Shown here in pieces: positions 1-11,589 of a stretch of DNA of 64,000 nucleotides. The DNA is from Chamaecyparis obtusa. Its lineage: Eukaryota > Streptophyta > Pinopsida > Cupressales > Cupressaceae. How positions within the stretch are numbered: the stretch's first letter is position 1; every line of letters begins with the position of its first letter. The DNA lies in contig BSBK01003566.1 of NCBI GenBank assembly GCA_027943335.1, positions 213,501 to 277,500 of the forward strand, in the 5' to 3' direction. Position numbers and translations under genes: made by a program. The notes under the pieces were generated by a model. That model was not told the origin of the DNA. It saw nothing but the letters and a program-made list of their open reading frames with translations, and ran no database searches.

Positions 1-1092
1 TGAAATCCTTTAAAAAATTTTCTTAGCTAGTGGCCTACCCGATTCACCTCCGAAAGGAGTCATAATCTTTGTGCAGGGAGGGGGAAGAATCTCTCCCATA
101 GATTCCCATCATAGACATACACTTGGATGCTTGAAGGTGGTATATGACACTGGACCCTGCCACAAGGGTAACCTTTGAACATATACTATTGAGTCCTTGG
201 AAACACCAAAAACATGGGCACCCTCTAGGGGGTGACACGGCTGTGTGAGGTGCATGTATGCACATAAGTAATGGGGCAAAGGTTTTGTCTTCTCACCATT
301 TTTTTGGTAGGGATAAGCTATGTGTTTGTTATCGAGTCTTAAACACTGTCCAATCATTATCAAACAAAGACTCCCCTGATGCTATCAAGCTTCTTTGTCC
401 TCGATAGATCTGTTAACGACTACTTCTTGTATCACAACTACTTGATCTAAACCTTTGTGTCTTTAAATGAATGTTTGAAACCTCAAAACGAGATTGTTGA
501 TTAAACTGTTCTTCAAACCTATCAGGAAACTGGATTTTCTGTCAGACATCAATTCAGGTTGTATCTCAAAATTCAACTTTTACCTCAAAAACTATGTCAA
601 ACTGTTAGATTTTGGATTTTTCCCGTGCAAAGTTTCACTTTTTAGAGCACTTTCTCATGCGAGACTTTGTTCTTTCACACAAGGATTGGTGTTCTCTTGC
701 GTGGCCTGGTACTCTCTCATGCGAGACTATAGCCCCGTTTTCAAAAATAAAGACCTGTTTGCCATTGACTGTTTGACTTTTTATCTGATTTGCTTTTTGT
801 CTGAGGTTTGTTTTTTCCATTTTCCTATCATTCACTATTAGAAACTGGTTGTCTTGAGTTAGGAATTGATTGATCTTTTCTTTGACTCATGTTGTCTCTT
901 GTTGGTTTACCTTATCTCTTTATGCCTTTTGTATCTCATGTTGCGATAGTCTTATCTCAACTATTCTAGCCCCCTCTTTTGACGATTCATACCAGGTCCA
1001 TCTCACATCTTGGTTGTTCTAGCCATTTATCTCCTTTCCATTATCTTAGATACAAAGTCTAGCATTATCTTGAGTCTTCTCTCGTCACATCT
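1..1092 (+). other. 5' leader of element A
   Basis: No convincing gene. The stretch lies upstream of gag and probably corresponds to the long leader seen in element C. No primer binding site or LTR end was found, so the LTR is further left. Two copies of a short palindromic motif (TCTCATGCGAGA type) occur near 655-670 and 715-730, with a related TTGCGTGG between them. The motif resembles the palindromes in the PMD intron of the same element (12272-12468). Confidence 0.5.
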
Positions 1093-3704
1093 TTGTCTAT
1101 GACTGTCACGAATAGAAGTGGCAAGACTTATCCCATTCGGAATACTGATCAAGGTAGAAGCAAACCTCCTAATCAAGAAATAGATCATCCTAAATCTGTC
1201 ATGAAATTTGAACTTTGTGAGATATCCTCAATTTCCTCATTGAGTACTTTGAAAGATAGTCCGTCTCAACCATCACCTTCGGTGTTTCAAGAGTGTTTTA
1301 ATCTGTTGTTTGAAGCGCAACCTGGTTTCTCATTCCAAGAGCAAGACAACTCATTCTTCCAAGACAACTCATTGTTTCATAACGTTGAGAGACCTTTTCC
1401 TTGGACTAATCCTATTATCATACCTGTTGATCCTGCCGAGAATAGTCATATCATTGAATCTATTGATACTAATCATGATATCTTCTCGCTTGAATTTATT
1501 AAATCTTTTGATCCTGTTCATTCACCAAAAGTTACCTTATTTGTGCCCTTTCAATCTCATTCATATCACTTTACTAAGTCTTCGTGTGTTGCACAAGTCT
1601 ACAACAAGATGGGAGATCCGTTTGATTTCCAACTAGGAAAGTACAGTCAAATTTTTGATCAATCTCAAAACAATCAGTATCATGGTTAATCCTCTAATGA
1701 TCCACATCATGCTCAACCTCAGAATGAGTAGCCTCATGGTCAATCTCAACATGACCAAAATCAGTCCCACAATGATGATCAATCTTGAAACAAACCTCAA
1801 GGTGATCGAAAACCTGCATATTTCTATCGCCCTCCTGCATTTGATCAAAACCAAGATTATCAGCAACAAGATTAGATTCCAAGCATTTATGATATTCTTG
1901 GGAATGAAAATGAGGTGATAACTCAACATGATATAGATGCGGAAAAAGCTAATAAGAATCTTATTAAAATGATCGAGATCCTCCTTCTAGAGGAGCAAAA
2001 AAATACTTCCTTGAGTTAGCTAAGAAAGGGGTCGAGTTACCCCCAGACTATCAAGTTGAAACACTCATGGCCAAGGAAGAAGAAACTGAGACTGAAAAGT
2101 TGCAAAAAATGGTCTGAGACATGTAAAATCAGATTAGTCAACTTGCGAAGAATAAGGACAAACTTGCTCAATAATTCACAATGGAGAGTATTTTTCCTTT
2201 CCCTTTTGATAGAAGTCTTCATATGCCACCTTTTCCTAGAGGTGTAGAACTCCCTAAATATGACAAATACTTGGGTGCAACTAATCCCCAAGATCACTTG
2301 AGGGAGTTTGGTGCATTATCTATGGAATTCATGCACGATCAAACCTATCTTATCTGCTTGTTTCCTCGTAGTTTGGGTGGACCAGCTATGGAATGGTTTT
2401 CTAGATTGCCTATTGGCATTAAGACTTTTGATGAAATAGCTAATCTATTTCTCCAACATTACTCACATAATATTCAGCATCCGGTCAACATCCAGGATCT
2501 TTACAATTTAAAATAGCAACAAGGATAATCTTTCCTAACATTCCTCCAAAGGTGGAGACAATTATGTACAAGGTGTCCTCACAAACTATCGGAGTCCAAG
2601 AGACTCGACATTTTCTTGGACAATCTTGTCCTAGACTTCAGATACCAAGTGCAATTACAAGGTCCTCTAACTTTTGATAGCATGATTAGACAAGCAGTGT
2701 GAATAGAGGCCTTTATGATCAAGAAAGGTGAATTGACTTTGGGTAAAGACAACAAGCAAGGATCTTCAAACTCAAATAAGGATAAAGGGAAGTTTGTGAA
2801 TAAGAATAGAGATATGGTGAATGATGGAGTGGTCAACAATGTGACCCTGCAACCTGCTAAGTCTATTTTTAATCTCTCTTCCACCATACAAGCAGTTAAA
2901 GCGGCTGAAAAGCCTGTGGTAGAAAATCAGCAACCTTCGAGGTTTTCTAGAAACAAACCTTGGGCATCTCGACCCAAGTGTGAATTCACTTCCTTGGGAG
3001 AACCACTTGACATGGTCTATAAAACTCTTGTGCATAATCAGATTCTTACTCTTTTGGAAAAGCATCTTTATGACCCACAGCCTTGACCTCAATGGTGGAA
3101 TGACAACGCTTATTGTGACTATCACCAGAATAAGGGTCATAAGACTTCTACTTGTCTTCAACAAAAACATAAGGTCCAAGATTTGATTGATAGTGGTGAC
3201 ATTATTGTGGATGGCCATAATAAGAATTCGGACCATCAAGCATTTAAGGATCCTTTCCCTCCTCATGAGAAGGGTGAGTCTTCAAACGCTAAGAATACCA
3301 ATGCTAAAGTTAATTACACATACACTAATGATGACAATGTTATTGGTATGATCGAACCTGTTGAGATAGAGTACTACGACATGATTACTATTAAGGGGAG
3401 TGATGATGTTCCCAAACCTAAGACTCCTTTCATCTTGCATAGTTTTGCATCTTGTTCATCTGAATCTGAACAACCTTAAGACTGTGCTAATGTGGTTACT
3501 TGATCACGAGGAAGAGTTGTTTTGAAAGGTCCCGATACTTCTACATCCACTCCAAAGAAAACTATGAATAAGGGTCCTGATACTTCTACATCCACTCCAA
3601 AGAAAATTGCGGATAAGACTGTTGTTGGTCCTTCCAAAAAGAACATGAAATCTATTCCTACAGCTAGCTCGGCTAGTTATAGCATCTTAGATCAACTCCA
3701 GTGA
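1093..3704 (+). pseudogene. gag: Element A gag polyprotein region (broken)
   Basis: Retroelement capsid-like protein; in a live element it packages the RNA in virus-like particles. From 1093 the frame is rich in S, Q, N and P up to about 1995 with several stops, then continues in another frame. The capsid core is at 2181-2700 (FPRSLGGPAMEWFSRLP, then a region matching LQRWRQLC), equivalent to FPRSLKGQAMEWFTNL in element C. A zinc-knuckle-like motif of the Tat form CX2HX4HX4C (YCDYHQNKGHKTSTC) is at about 3112-3160. A tandem repeat of about 20 residues (GPDTSTSTPKK twice) occurs at 3528-3605. The N-terminal third is unlike that of element C although the rest is related. Several TAG and TGA stops and at least one frameshift near 1995 show it is dead. 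Confidence 0.8.
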
Positions 3705-3731
3705 ACCAATGCTCAGATTACCATTTTTGAG

Positions 3732-4400
3732 TTGTTGAAGATCTCACCTGCTCACAGGAAAATTTTGGATAAAGCCCTTGCTGAGGCAAATGTTCCCAAG
3801 GATCTTGGTCTCAACCAGTTCCAATCTATGGTGGGTCATTTGACCTCACCTCGCTATCTATCCTTCTCTGAAGAAGATGATCACTCTTTGAATCACCCAC
3901 ATAACACTCCCTTGCATATAGAGGTCATGATAGGTCCTAAGCACATCCGCTGAGTGCTCATAGACAATGGTGCTGGTCTTAATATATCTTCTGCTAAGCT
4001 ACTTGCTCAACTAGGATATGATGAGAATTGTGTAGATTCCCACAAAAAGATTACCATCAAAGCTTATGATGAGGAAGAACACAAGTCCCAAGGCTTAGTT
4101 GTGCTACCTATCCACGTAGGACCTATTGAGAGAGATGTTACATTTCAAGTTCTTGACATTCCTATTGCCTACAATATCTTGTTGGGTAGGCCTTGGATTC
4201 ATGAGATGCAGGCTGTTCCATCCACGTATCATCAATGCATTAAGTTTCCATTCCATGAGGTGGAAGTCACTGTGCCTGCTAATACCAATTCCTCTTGCAA
4301 TACTCTTGTGCAATTTGTAGATAGCTTTGTTCTAGCTAATAGAGAATCCACTGAGTTTTATGATGCTAAGCTAAAAGAAATGGAACAAACTTTGAGACTT
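3732..4400 (+). pseudogene. pro: Element A aspartic protease
   Basis: Pepsin-like retroelement protease that would cleave the gag-pol polyprotein. The active-site region reads VLIDNGAGLNI at 3951-3986, so the usual DT/SGA is DNGA here (DGGA in element C). The downstream flap and psi-loop part reads NILLGRPWIHEM at 4171-4210, the typical hydrophobic-hydrophobic-GRPW signature. One TGA stop lies just before the active-site strand (3951-3953). Upstream, the segment around FELLKISPAHRKILDKAL is shared with element C. The same frame continues into the linker and G-patch region. Confidence 0.85.
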
Positions 4401-5924
4401 AAGGATATAGGCATGGGAGAATACCGAATTGAACTTGTGCTATCACTTGCTGCTCTACCTCTATCCCCACACTCTTATGGGAGACCTTCCAAGAATAATA
4501 AACCTTCTAATGCTTCTCCTCAAATATTTTATGATGGCACCTTTGTAAGGGCCTCTATACCTTTAGAAGATGACGATGAAGAAAGAACTATCAGAGCTTG
4601 GATCTATAAAGGAAAAGAGACAGCTGAAACAACTTCTCCACCTCTAGATTTAGAGCAAGAACCATATAGTGAGGCCTTCAAGATTATGAAGTGCTTTGGC
4701 TATAAGGGGAGTGGTCCTATAGGGAAGAATGACGATGGTTTTCTAAAGCCCATTGAAGCTACAGGCCGTAGCACAAAGGACACCACTGGCTTAGGTTTCA
4801 AGAAGATCCCCTTTCATTTAGGGATTAACAAGTTTGTGCCAGAACCTGAACCTGAACCTAAACAAGAAATTGAGGATGCTACTTCAAAGGTAAATCTAGA
4901 GGCCAGCTCTGACGAAGACACATTTCCATATCCTATTCCTTCGGATCTTGTAGCACTCTTTGCTAAACCTAATGAACCTATCATACCAGTCCATATGGTA
5001 GAGACTGATACTAATACTGATAAAACTTCTTTAGTGTATCAATTCACATATGAGGAATGGAAAGAAACACTAAATGATGATCCCAATTTTCCAGGTGAAC
5101 AATATAGGCCACCATATTTTCAAAAGTATCTTGAACAAGAACAACTTCAACAAGTTGTTAATGCCACAAGGAATGAAGATGAGTCAGGTGATACAACTAG
5201 TATTAATGAAATTCCCACATCAAGTACTAACTCACATGAATATGAGTTTGACTCTTTGTCTGATGCTACTTATGATGTAGACATAGATATTGTTCATGTA
5301 TATGAAAGACTCCTCGAAGTAGGTGAAGGGTCTAGAGTTAGGCCACACGAATTAGACACTACCAGTATTAACTTGTCCTCTACTTCTGATGTAAGGTCTT
5401 ATAGGGATTCAAACACTCCTTTGGATGAGATTGCTCTAGGTCTTGACTTGATCATCCATGCTTTTGATGGTTATACCATGAACACAATTGAACCAGTCAC
5501 TACTTCCCTTTCACTTTGTTGTCCTGATCTGATAAACTGGAAATCCCCCTCCGCATCCAATGAAGTCCTAACATTCCAGAATGATTATGATCTAGCCTGT
5601 TACCTCCATGCTATTGAACCTATGATGTCCTCCACTAGTGAAAGTAGTGTCAGCATGACAGAGGTGGATATCAAGTATCTTAGTCAAAAAATTAAAAGAA
5701 GAAAAAATAGATGCTCTGATGGTGAAAACCACTTTGTGGCAGTATTAGAGCCAAAAATAGTAAAAATAAAAGACATATCCGAGGGTGAAAATATCTCTAA
5801 GGTGCCCAAGGATGAGATACTTGATATGCTTCTGAGCCACTTTCAAGAGAGGTCATTAGTACTGATTGAGCCAACACAGCCGGTAAATTTGGGTACAAAG
5901 GCTGCTCCACAATTATTCATCTAG
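4401..5924 (+). pseudogene. Element A protease-RT linker with G-patch-like segment
   Basis: A long uninterrupted acidic linker between protease and RT. Its C-terminal part includes ENDYDLACYLHAIEP-type sequence also present in element C (both contain FQNDY and ACYL). At 4681-4806 the glycine pattern GYKGSGPIGKNDDGF, then KPIE and TTGLGF resembles a G-patch RNA-binding module. Element C has a degraded equivalent (GYPGHGPL) at the same place. The linker ends at a TAG after APQLFI. Comparison with C (APQIVHLAQ) places a one-base deletion there, and the RT continues in another frame. Confidence 0.6.
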
Positions 5925-5929
5925 CTCAA

Positions 5930-6900
5930 TCACTATCTACAGAAGAAAAAGAAGAGTTCATGAGCTTCTTTCAGAGCAAGAAAATAAACTTTGCAAGGAC
6001 CTACTCTGAAATGTCTGGATTAGACCCTAATCTAATCATGCACCATTTGTCCATTGCACCAGGTATTAAACCTGTCAAACAGAAGTTGCGAAAGATGCAT
6101 CGACACATAGCACTTTTGGTCAAAGAAAAGCTAGAAAAGCTTCTCAAGGCTAGTTTCATAAGAACTATTGATTATACAGAATGGATTTCAAACATTGTTT
6201 TGGTCACCAAGCATGATAAATCCATTCATGTGTGTACAAATTTTTAGGATCTCAATAAGGCATGTCCAAAAGATGACTTCCCACTTCCTAATATTGATAT
6301 GATAGTAGACATGATAGTAGGATATGAGATATATTCCTTGATGGATGGATTTTCTGGCTATAATCAAATAAAAATCATGCTAGAAGATCAAGAAAAGACC
6401 ACTTTCACATGTTCTTGGGGCACCTTTTGCTGGAATGTCATGCCTTTTGGGCTTAAGAATGCTGGAGCAACATATTAGAGAGTTGTCACTACTATTTTCC
6501 ATGATATGATGCACAAAATGATGGAGGATTATGTGGATGATACTTTAGCCAAATGCATGTAGTGAAGAACTCATCTCATAGATTTGGATCCCATGGAACA
6601 ATTTAGTCTCAGACTTAATCCAAAAAAATGTGCATTCTGTGTGACTTCTGGGAAACTAAGGTTATATTATTTCATCTAAAGGTATAGAAGTGGATCCTAA
6701 AAAGGTGCAAGCTATTATGGATATGCATCCACCCAAGAACATCAATCAAATGAGAGGATTATAGGGAAGGCTACAATCTATCCAGCGCTTCATTTCACAG
6801 TTGGCTGACAAGTCACAACCATTCACTAAAACCTTGCATAAGGGTGTGACCTATGAATGGAATGAAGAATGTGATAAGGGACTCACTCAGATTAAATAGT
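5930..6900 (+). pseudogene. RT: Element A reverse transcriptase (broken)
   Basis: Ty3/gypsy reverse transcriptase. Visible blocks: IAPGIKPVKQ, DYTEWISNIV, FxDLNKACPKDDFPLPNID, YSLMDGFSGYNQI, MPFGLKNAGATY and the catalytic YVDD in MEDYVDDTLAK (about 6520-6550). The frame is lost after this: the stretch corresponding to EVILDRMEQF in element C lacks about four codons and further shifts follow up to about 6900. TAG stops replace conserved R and Q positions. Nearly all blocks match element C residue for residue, so A and C are sister families. Confidence 0.88.
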
Positions 6901-7331
6901 ATCTTTCTAATCCACCAATTTTGATGCCTCCTATTCATGGGAAGCCACTTATACTATACATCTCAGCCATGAACACATCTTTGGGTGCTCTCCTAGCTCA
7001 AGAAGATCAAAACAACAAAGAGAGAGCTATGTATTATATCAGTAGAACATTGGTTTCCTATGAAATGAACTATTTTGTCATTAAGAAGGCTTGTTTAGCA
7101 GTGGTATTTTCTTCTCAGAAGTTGTGGCATTATATGCTAGCTCACACCACAAGGCTTATTGCAAAAATTGATCCACTGAAGTACCTACTAAGCAAGGCTG
7201 CCCTCACTGGTAGGTTAGCAAAATGGGTGATGATACTTAGTGAATTTGACATTGAGTATGTGGAAAGAAAAACTATTAAAGGACAAGCAATTTTTGATCA
7301 ATTGGCGGAAGCTCCTTTGAAAGATCACTAG
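6901..7331 (+). pseudogene. RH: Element A RT-linked RNase H
   Basis: The normal gypsy RNase H that follows RT. The region reads LILYISAMNTSLGALLAQ, ERAMYYISRTLVSYEMNY and so on, in a clean frame. The first catalytic Asp of the usual xDAS motif is missing (LYISA here), as expected for Tat elements whose original RNase H is thought to be inactive. It leads without a gap into the second RNase H. Confidence 0.8.
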
Positions 7332-7958
7332 TCTTTGAGTATTGAATTCTTAGATGAATCCATCATGCTTCTCACACATCAATCTTGGAGCATGTTCTTT
7401 GATGGATCATTCACTCAGCAAGGATCTGGTGTAGGCATTCTATTTATAACACCTCAAAGATACTCATTACCAAAAGCTTATAAAATTTTGTTTCCCTGCA
7501 CAAACAACATAGCTAAATATGAAGCTCTCATTAATGGTATGAAGATAGCCCTTGAATGGCTTGTGGATGAGCTCAAGGTCTTTGGAGACTCTCAGCTAAT
7601 CATCAACCAAGTCAATGATTTCTACCAAACAAAAGATGACAAGCTAGTACCTTACAAAAGAATGGTGGATGATCTCAAATAGTATTTTGCACACATTTCT
7701 TTCTAGAAAATTTGAAGGGTAGACAATAAAGTAGCTAATGCTATGCCCACTCTTGCTTCAATGTTACAAATGCTGGAAAATGACTTCAGACATGAATTCC
7801 TAGTGGAGGCATTAAACTACCCTGCCTATGATATTCCTAAATCCAAGATGATCTATTTAGTCATTGGACATGATTCATCCCGCTACCACCATATCTTTTC
7901 CTACCTTTGTGACCAGATCATTCCCGACACCTATACCCGGATGAAAAGCATCACCTAA
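7332..7958 (+). pseudogene. aRNH: Element A second (archaeal-type) RNase H and spacer
   Basis: Second RNase H typical of Tat elements, thought to take over RNA-strand removal during reverse transcription. Catalytic positions: D in MFFDGSF, the E position in IAKYEAL (K instead of the E seen in TAEYE of element B), D in VFGDSQL and N/D region in DNKVANAM, where the last Asp is lost. Internal TAG stops at about 7681 and 7705. The following spacer (HEFLVEALNYPAYDI) is shared with element C (FEFLVEELHYPIFD) and leads to integrase. Confidence 0.85.
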
Positions 7959-8039
7959 TTCGTACTACTTCATGGTATGTCCTCATAGAAAATTACTTGT
8001 ATAGATGGGGCCTAGACGGTACCCTCCTTAGATGTTTAG

Positions 8040-9136
8040 AACCCGATGAGTGAAAATGTGTGCTAGCTGAGATACATGAAGGTATTTGTGGGTCTTATTC
8101 TAGTGGTCTAACGTTAGCCCAAAAACTTATTAGAGCTGGTTATTACTAGTCAGACATGGAAAAAGAAGCTGTTCAATATGCCAAGACTTGCAAACAATGC
8201 CAATTCCATGGGAATCTGATTCATGCTCTTGCTAAAGAGCTTAGTCCTCTCATTAGTTTTTGGTCATTTCAGCAATGGGCCTTTGATTTGGTAGGTCAGA
8301 TACATCCTTCTTCTTCAAGAGGACATAAGTTTATCATCATAGCTACTGATTACTTTACTAAGTGGGTTGAGTTAGTGCCTCTGGCTATAGCTGATGGCAA
8401 GTCTGTGGCTATGTTTATATTGAACTATATCATTTGTAGATATGGTGTACCCTCATCCATTATCACAGACAATGGGGGACAATTCAAAAATAAGGACCTG
8501 ACAGACTTATGCACCAAGTTCAAGATTATTTAGCATTGGTCATCTATCTATTATCCTCAGGGTAATGGACAAGTAAAAGCTTCTAATAAGACAATTCTCA
8601 AAATCTTGCACCGAACAGTTCATAAATCTGGTAGAGATTGGCATCTCCAGATTAATCTGGCTTTGTGGGCCTACAAAATAAGTATCCGAACACCAACGGG
8701 GGCCACTCCCTTTGCCTTGGTTTATGGATTGGATGCAGCATTACCTATTGAGGTTGAGATTCTGACATTACAAATCTCTTTGAGGGGCCTCATCACTGAT
8801 GAAGAAAATAGAATATCCCGACTTCAAGAGCTTGATTTATTTGATGAATGTCGAAAGGTGGCATTCGATCATCTTTGAGCATACCAAAAGAGGATGTCCA
8901 AAGCCTACAATAAGAAAGTTAGACAAAGAGAATTCCAAGTGGGTGATCTCATCCTGAGAGAGAACCCCAAAAATCAGCAGCAGTGAGTCCAAAGAGGGAA
9001 ATTTGAACCAAACTGGCTTAGTTCGTATGTTATTACTGTAGCATTTGGGTTTGGTGCTTATCGACTCTCCACCACTAAAGGAGAACAGCTTAAAGAGCCT
9101 ATTAATGCTCTTCACTTGAAGAAATTCTATAGTTGA
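8040..9136 (+). pseudogene. INT: Element A integrase (broken)
   Basis: Retroelement integrase. The HHCC zinc finger survives as EIHEGICGS...CKQC with one His changed to Tyr. The catalytic core reads FDLVGQIHP (first D), ITDNGGQFKN (second D) and GNGQVKASNK, where the catalytic Glu of GQAEASNK is Lys. The C-terminal part FQVGDLILRENPKNQQ and LHLKKFYS is followed by TGA at 9134-9136. No chromodomain. Stops and a frame change upstream of 8156 and a TAG at about 8531. Confidence 0.88.
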
Positions 9137-9832
9137 GGCATTCTCTGTGTGCTCACGTACATATTTATTGGTCCTGAAAAAATCCTAAAAATTGATATAT
9201 TGTAAAAAATCCTAAAAATTGCAAAATGTCTTGAAAAATGATCATCTTAGTGAAAACCTGGTAAACAAGCGCTTTGATGTATCTATTATCTTGGTGAAAA
9301 CCTGGTAAATAGGCGCCTTGATAATAATAAAAAAAATTTGAAAATTGAAAAAATACAAAAAAAAAAGTGAAAAGATCAAAAATACAAAAAAATAAAAAAA
9401 GTGAAAAAAAAAATAAAAATAAAAAATGAAATATTCAAAAATACAAAAAAATATATAAAAAAGAGAAAAGTACAAAAAAATTGAAAAGAAGAAAAATGTG
9501 CCATTGATGAAAACCTAGTAAACAAGCGTCATGGTAGCAAAAATAGAATCTCTACCAAGATGGTGAAAACCTAGTAAATAGGTGCCTCTTGTTTGCTAAA
9601 GTTGCATCTCATCTCAGCACCATTTGGCTCTTGCTTGCTTTCCCGCTTTCCTGCTTTAGTTTGTTTCCTGCTGTTAGTTCATTTCCTGCTTTAGTTTGCT
9701 AGCTCATGCACTTACCTTCAGTTGTCTTCAAGATTTTCCTCGACTCTACATGGATTGGAACTAGTTCACACTTGGGGGAACCTTCTTGGTCTAGGGGGCA
9801 TTGTCCTATCACTTTCAGAAGTTTTATTCCTG
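9137..9832 (+). repeat. A-rich tract with four copies of a GGTGAAAACC motif
   Basis: Directly after gag-pol. Four copies of GTGAAAACCTGGTAAAC (with variants) start near 9251, 9291, 9506 and 9561, each followed by ARGCGCC/T and TTG. They flank an A-rich tract at about 9325-9485 made of runs such as AAAAATACAAAAAAA. Element C has two copies of the same motif and the same A-rich tract at the equivalent place (50225-50480, minus strand), so this is a conserved 3' structure of the family. No gene. Confidence 0.8.
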
Positions 9833-10207
9833 CATCAGTCACCAGTGGTTCTCACTGCATCTACCTGCTGATGTCTAGCTACTTTTGAGATTTCTCTCCT
9901 TGAGGATCTCTCATGTATCAGTCGCTAGTGGTTCTCACTGTGCCTGCCTACTGATACTTAGCTCTCATTTGATCCCCCTCTCTTTTGGGATCTCTTCCTT
10001 ACATCAGTCACCAGTGGTTCTCACTGCGTCTGTCTGTTGATGTTTCACTCGTGCTTTATTCTCTCTTTCAAGAATCTTCCTTGTATCAGTCACCAGTGGT
10101 TCTCATTGTATTCACCTACTGATACTTGGTCTGCACTCTAATATCTTCTTGAGGCTTTGTCTCTCACAACGGTCACCAGTGGTTCTCACTGCGTCTGCCT
10201 GCTGTTG
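9833..10207 (+). repeat. Five-copy tandem hairpin array, period 82-86 bp
   Basis: Five copies of a 41-43-base block start at 9833, 9915, 10001, 10083 and 10167. The middle (CACCAGTGGTTCTCACTG, with an inner CAGTG/CACTG stem) is nearly constant. The outer arms differ between copies but stay complementary: CATCAG/CTGATG, GTATCAG/CTGATAC, ACATCA/TGATGT, GTATCAG/CTGATAC and CAAC/GTTG. The spacers contain a second, different hairpin in at least three of the four intervals. It lies in the non-coding 3' region of element A. Confidence 0.85.
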
Positions 10208-11589
10208 CTATCCCATCGAGACTTCAAATGTTGTACACTTCTGATTCCACTTCAATTCACTTGAACACAAACGTAAACTAAAACTAAAACTAATTTTGTG
10301 TTTGTTTGAAGCATGTTGAGCTTTTCCTTTGCTTGTTTGTTTGTTATCTTTATCATTTTCCCTCGAGCGAATCTAAGATGTCTTTCTTGACTGAGCAATG
10401 CAAGGATTGGGGGCATGATCTTTTTCTTTTCTTTCTGCTTGCTGGTTTAGTTCCAATGATCCAATGAATCTACATAAGAGGGGTGTCCATCTGTAAGAGC
10501 CTTCATCTCATATTGGATGGTCATGCATACCTTGACTCCTTTTATATGGATGCTTTGGTGAGGTTGGTTCTTCTCCTTGTCTATTTTGAGTGACTTCTTT
10601 CTGCTACAAGTAAAATTGCTAACACTCGTCTTGCTAAGTGAACGTAAGGGTCACTGCGAGCAATTCTTTGGCAAAGGAAGGAACTCTTGTGTGTCTGGTG
10701 TGTTTGTTCACAAGCAACATTTAGGTCATTCTATCAATTGTGCTTTTATGCTTATGTTAACTTGCTAAATCAAAATAAATAGGTGTTCAGGTCATTCTGG
10801 CTTCTTGTGCCTTAATGGTTACATCTCATTCCGACAAATCTGAGACTTATGTCATATTCATATTCTCATGATTCCAATGTTAGTGAGGATTGTATGGCAT
10901 TTTGTGATCATCCCATGCCCAAATGAACTCGATGATGATAATACAGTGAGTCCAACAACCAAGTTCTAGGAATTGCATCCACTCATTTTAGGCTTGCATT
11001 TAGCTTAGGCTTGCATTTTTCATGCTAAGCTTGCATTTGAGATGATATCTTGGTACTCTCTTGATTGCTTTCTGTTCATCGAAGGTTCTCATCTTTTGTC
11101 CTAGTTTCATCTTGGTTGCACAAGTGTCCGGTCCTCGCTCTCGATCTTCAAAACGTATTCCTTTTGATTAGTACATGTCATATATTGTGACAATCTTGCA
11201 TGAGATGATTAGTATCATATACATTACATATCCATTGCATTTTCATTTCATTTCCATTTGCATTCATAAATTCATTTGCATCTACATATACATGTGCATC
11301 CATTATAAGCATAACTCAAATCATACATTACACATATGCATACATTCTATCCATCTATCACTGCATTTCACATTGTATCATCATAAAATAAAACATGTGC
11401 ATATTCATATTCATAAAAGGAAACATGTGCATTTCATACATTTCTATCCATACATCTAAGCATATAGAAACATCTCATAAACATCAATATCAAAGCAATA
11501 TATCAACAAGTACGATGATATCAAAACTGGAGATCTCATATATATATATATATTGATCCAATGTCATGTACAAAAGAGAAAATTGTTGG
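10208..11589 (+). other. Element A 3' region, no gene seen
   Basis: Non-coding interval between the hairpin array and the antisense PMD remnant. 10985-11035 has three short repeats of GGCTTGCATTT type. 11200-11475 is low-complexity CAT/ATTTGCAT-rich sequence that gives a spurious open frame. A short (AT)n run is at about 11540-11553. Nothing else recognised. Confidence 0.6.

Noticed and set aside
494..841. Open frame of 115 codons in the leader of element A
   Set aside because: Composition is that of random AT-rich DNA and no homologous region was found in element C; better seen as leader.
1..1092. 5' LTR of element A in the leader
   Set aside because: No similarity to 13729-14715 and no primer binding site were seen.
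9242..9475. F/Y-rich minus-strand open frame, mirrored in the plus-strand frame at 50191-50433
   Set aside because: Both are the reverse reading of the A-rich tract after pol.
9833..10207. Regularly spaced repeats resembling a CRISPR array
   Set aside because: The repeats are internally palindromic with covarying arms, spacers are themselves similar and the context is a plant retrotransposon 3' region; no cas genes.
11175..11459. Open frame rich in H, I and C
   Set aside because: It is low-complexity CAT/ATTTGCAT sequence without protein similarity.
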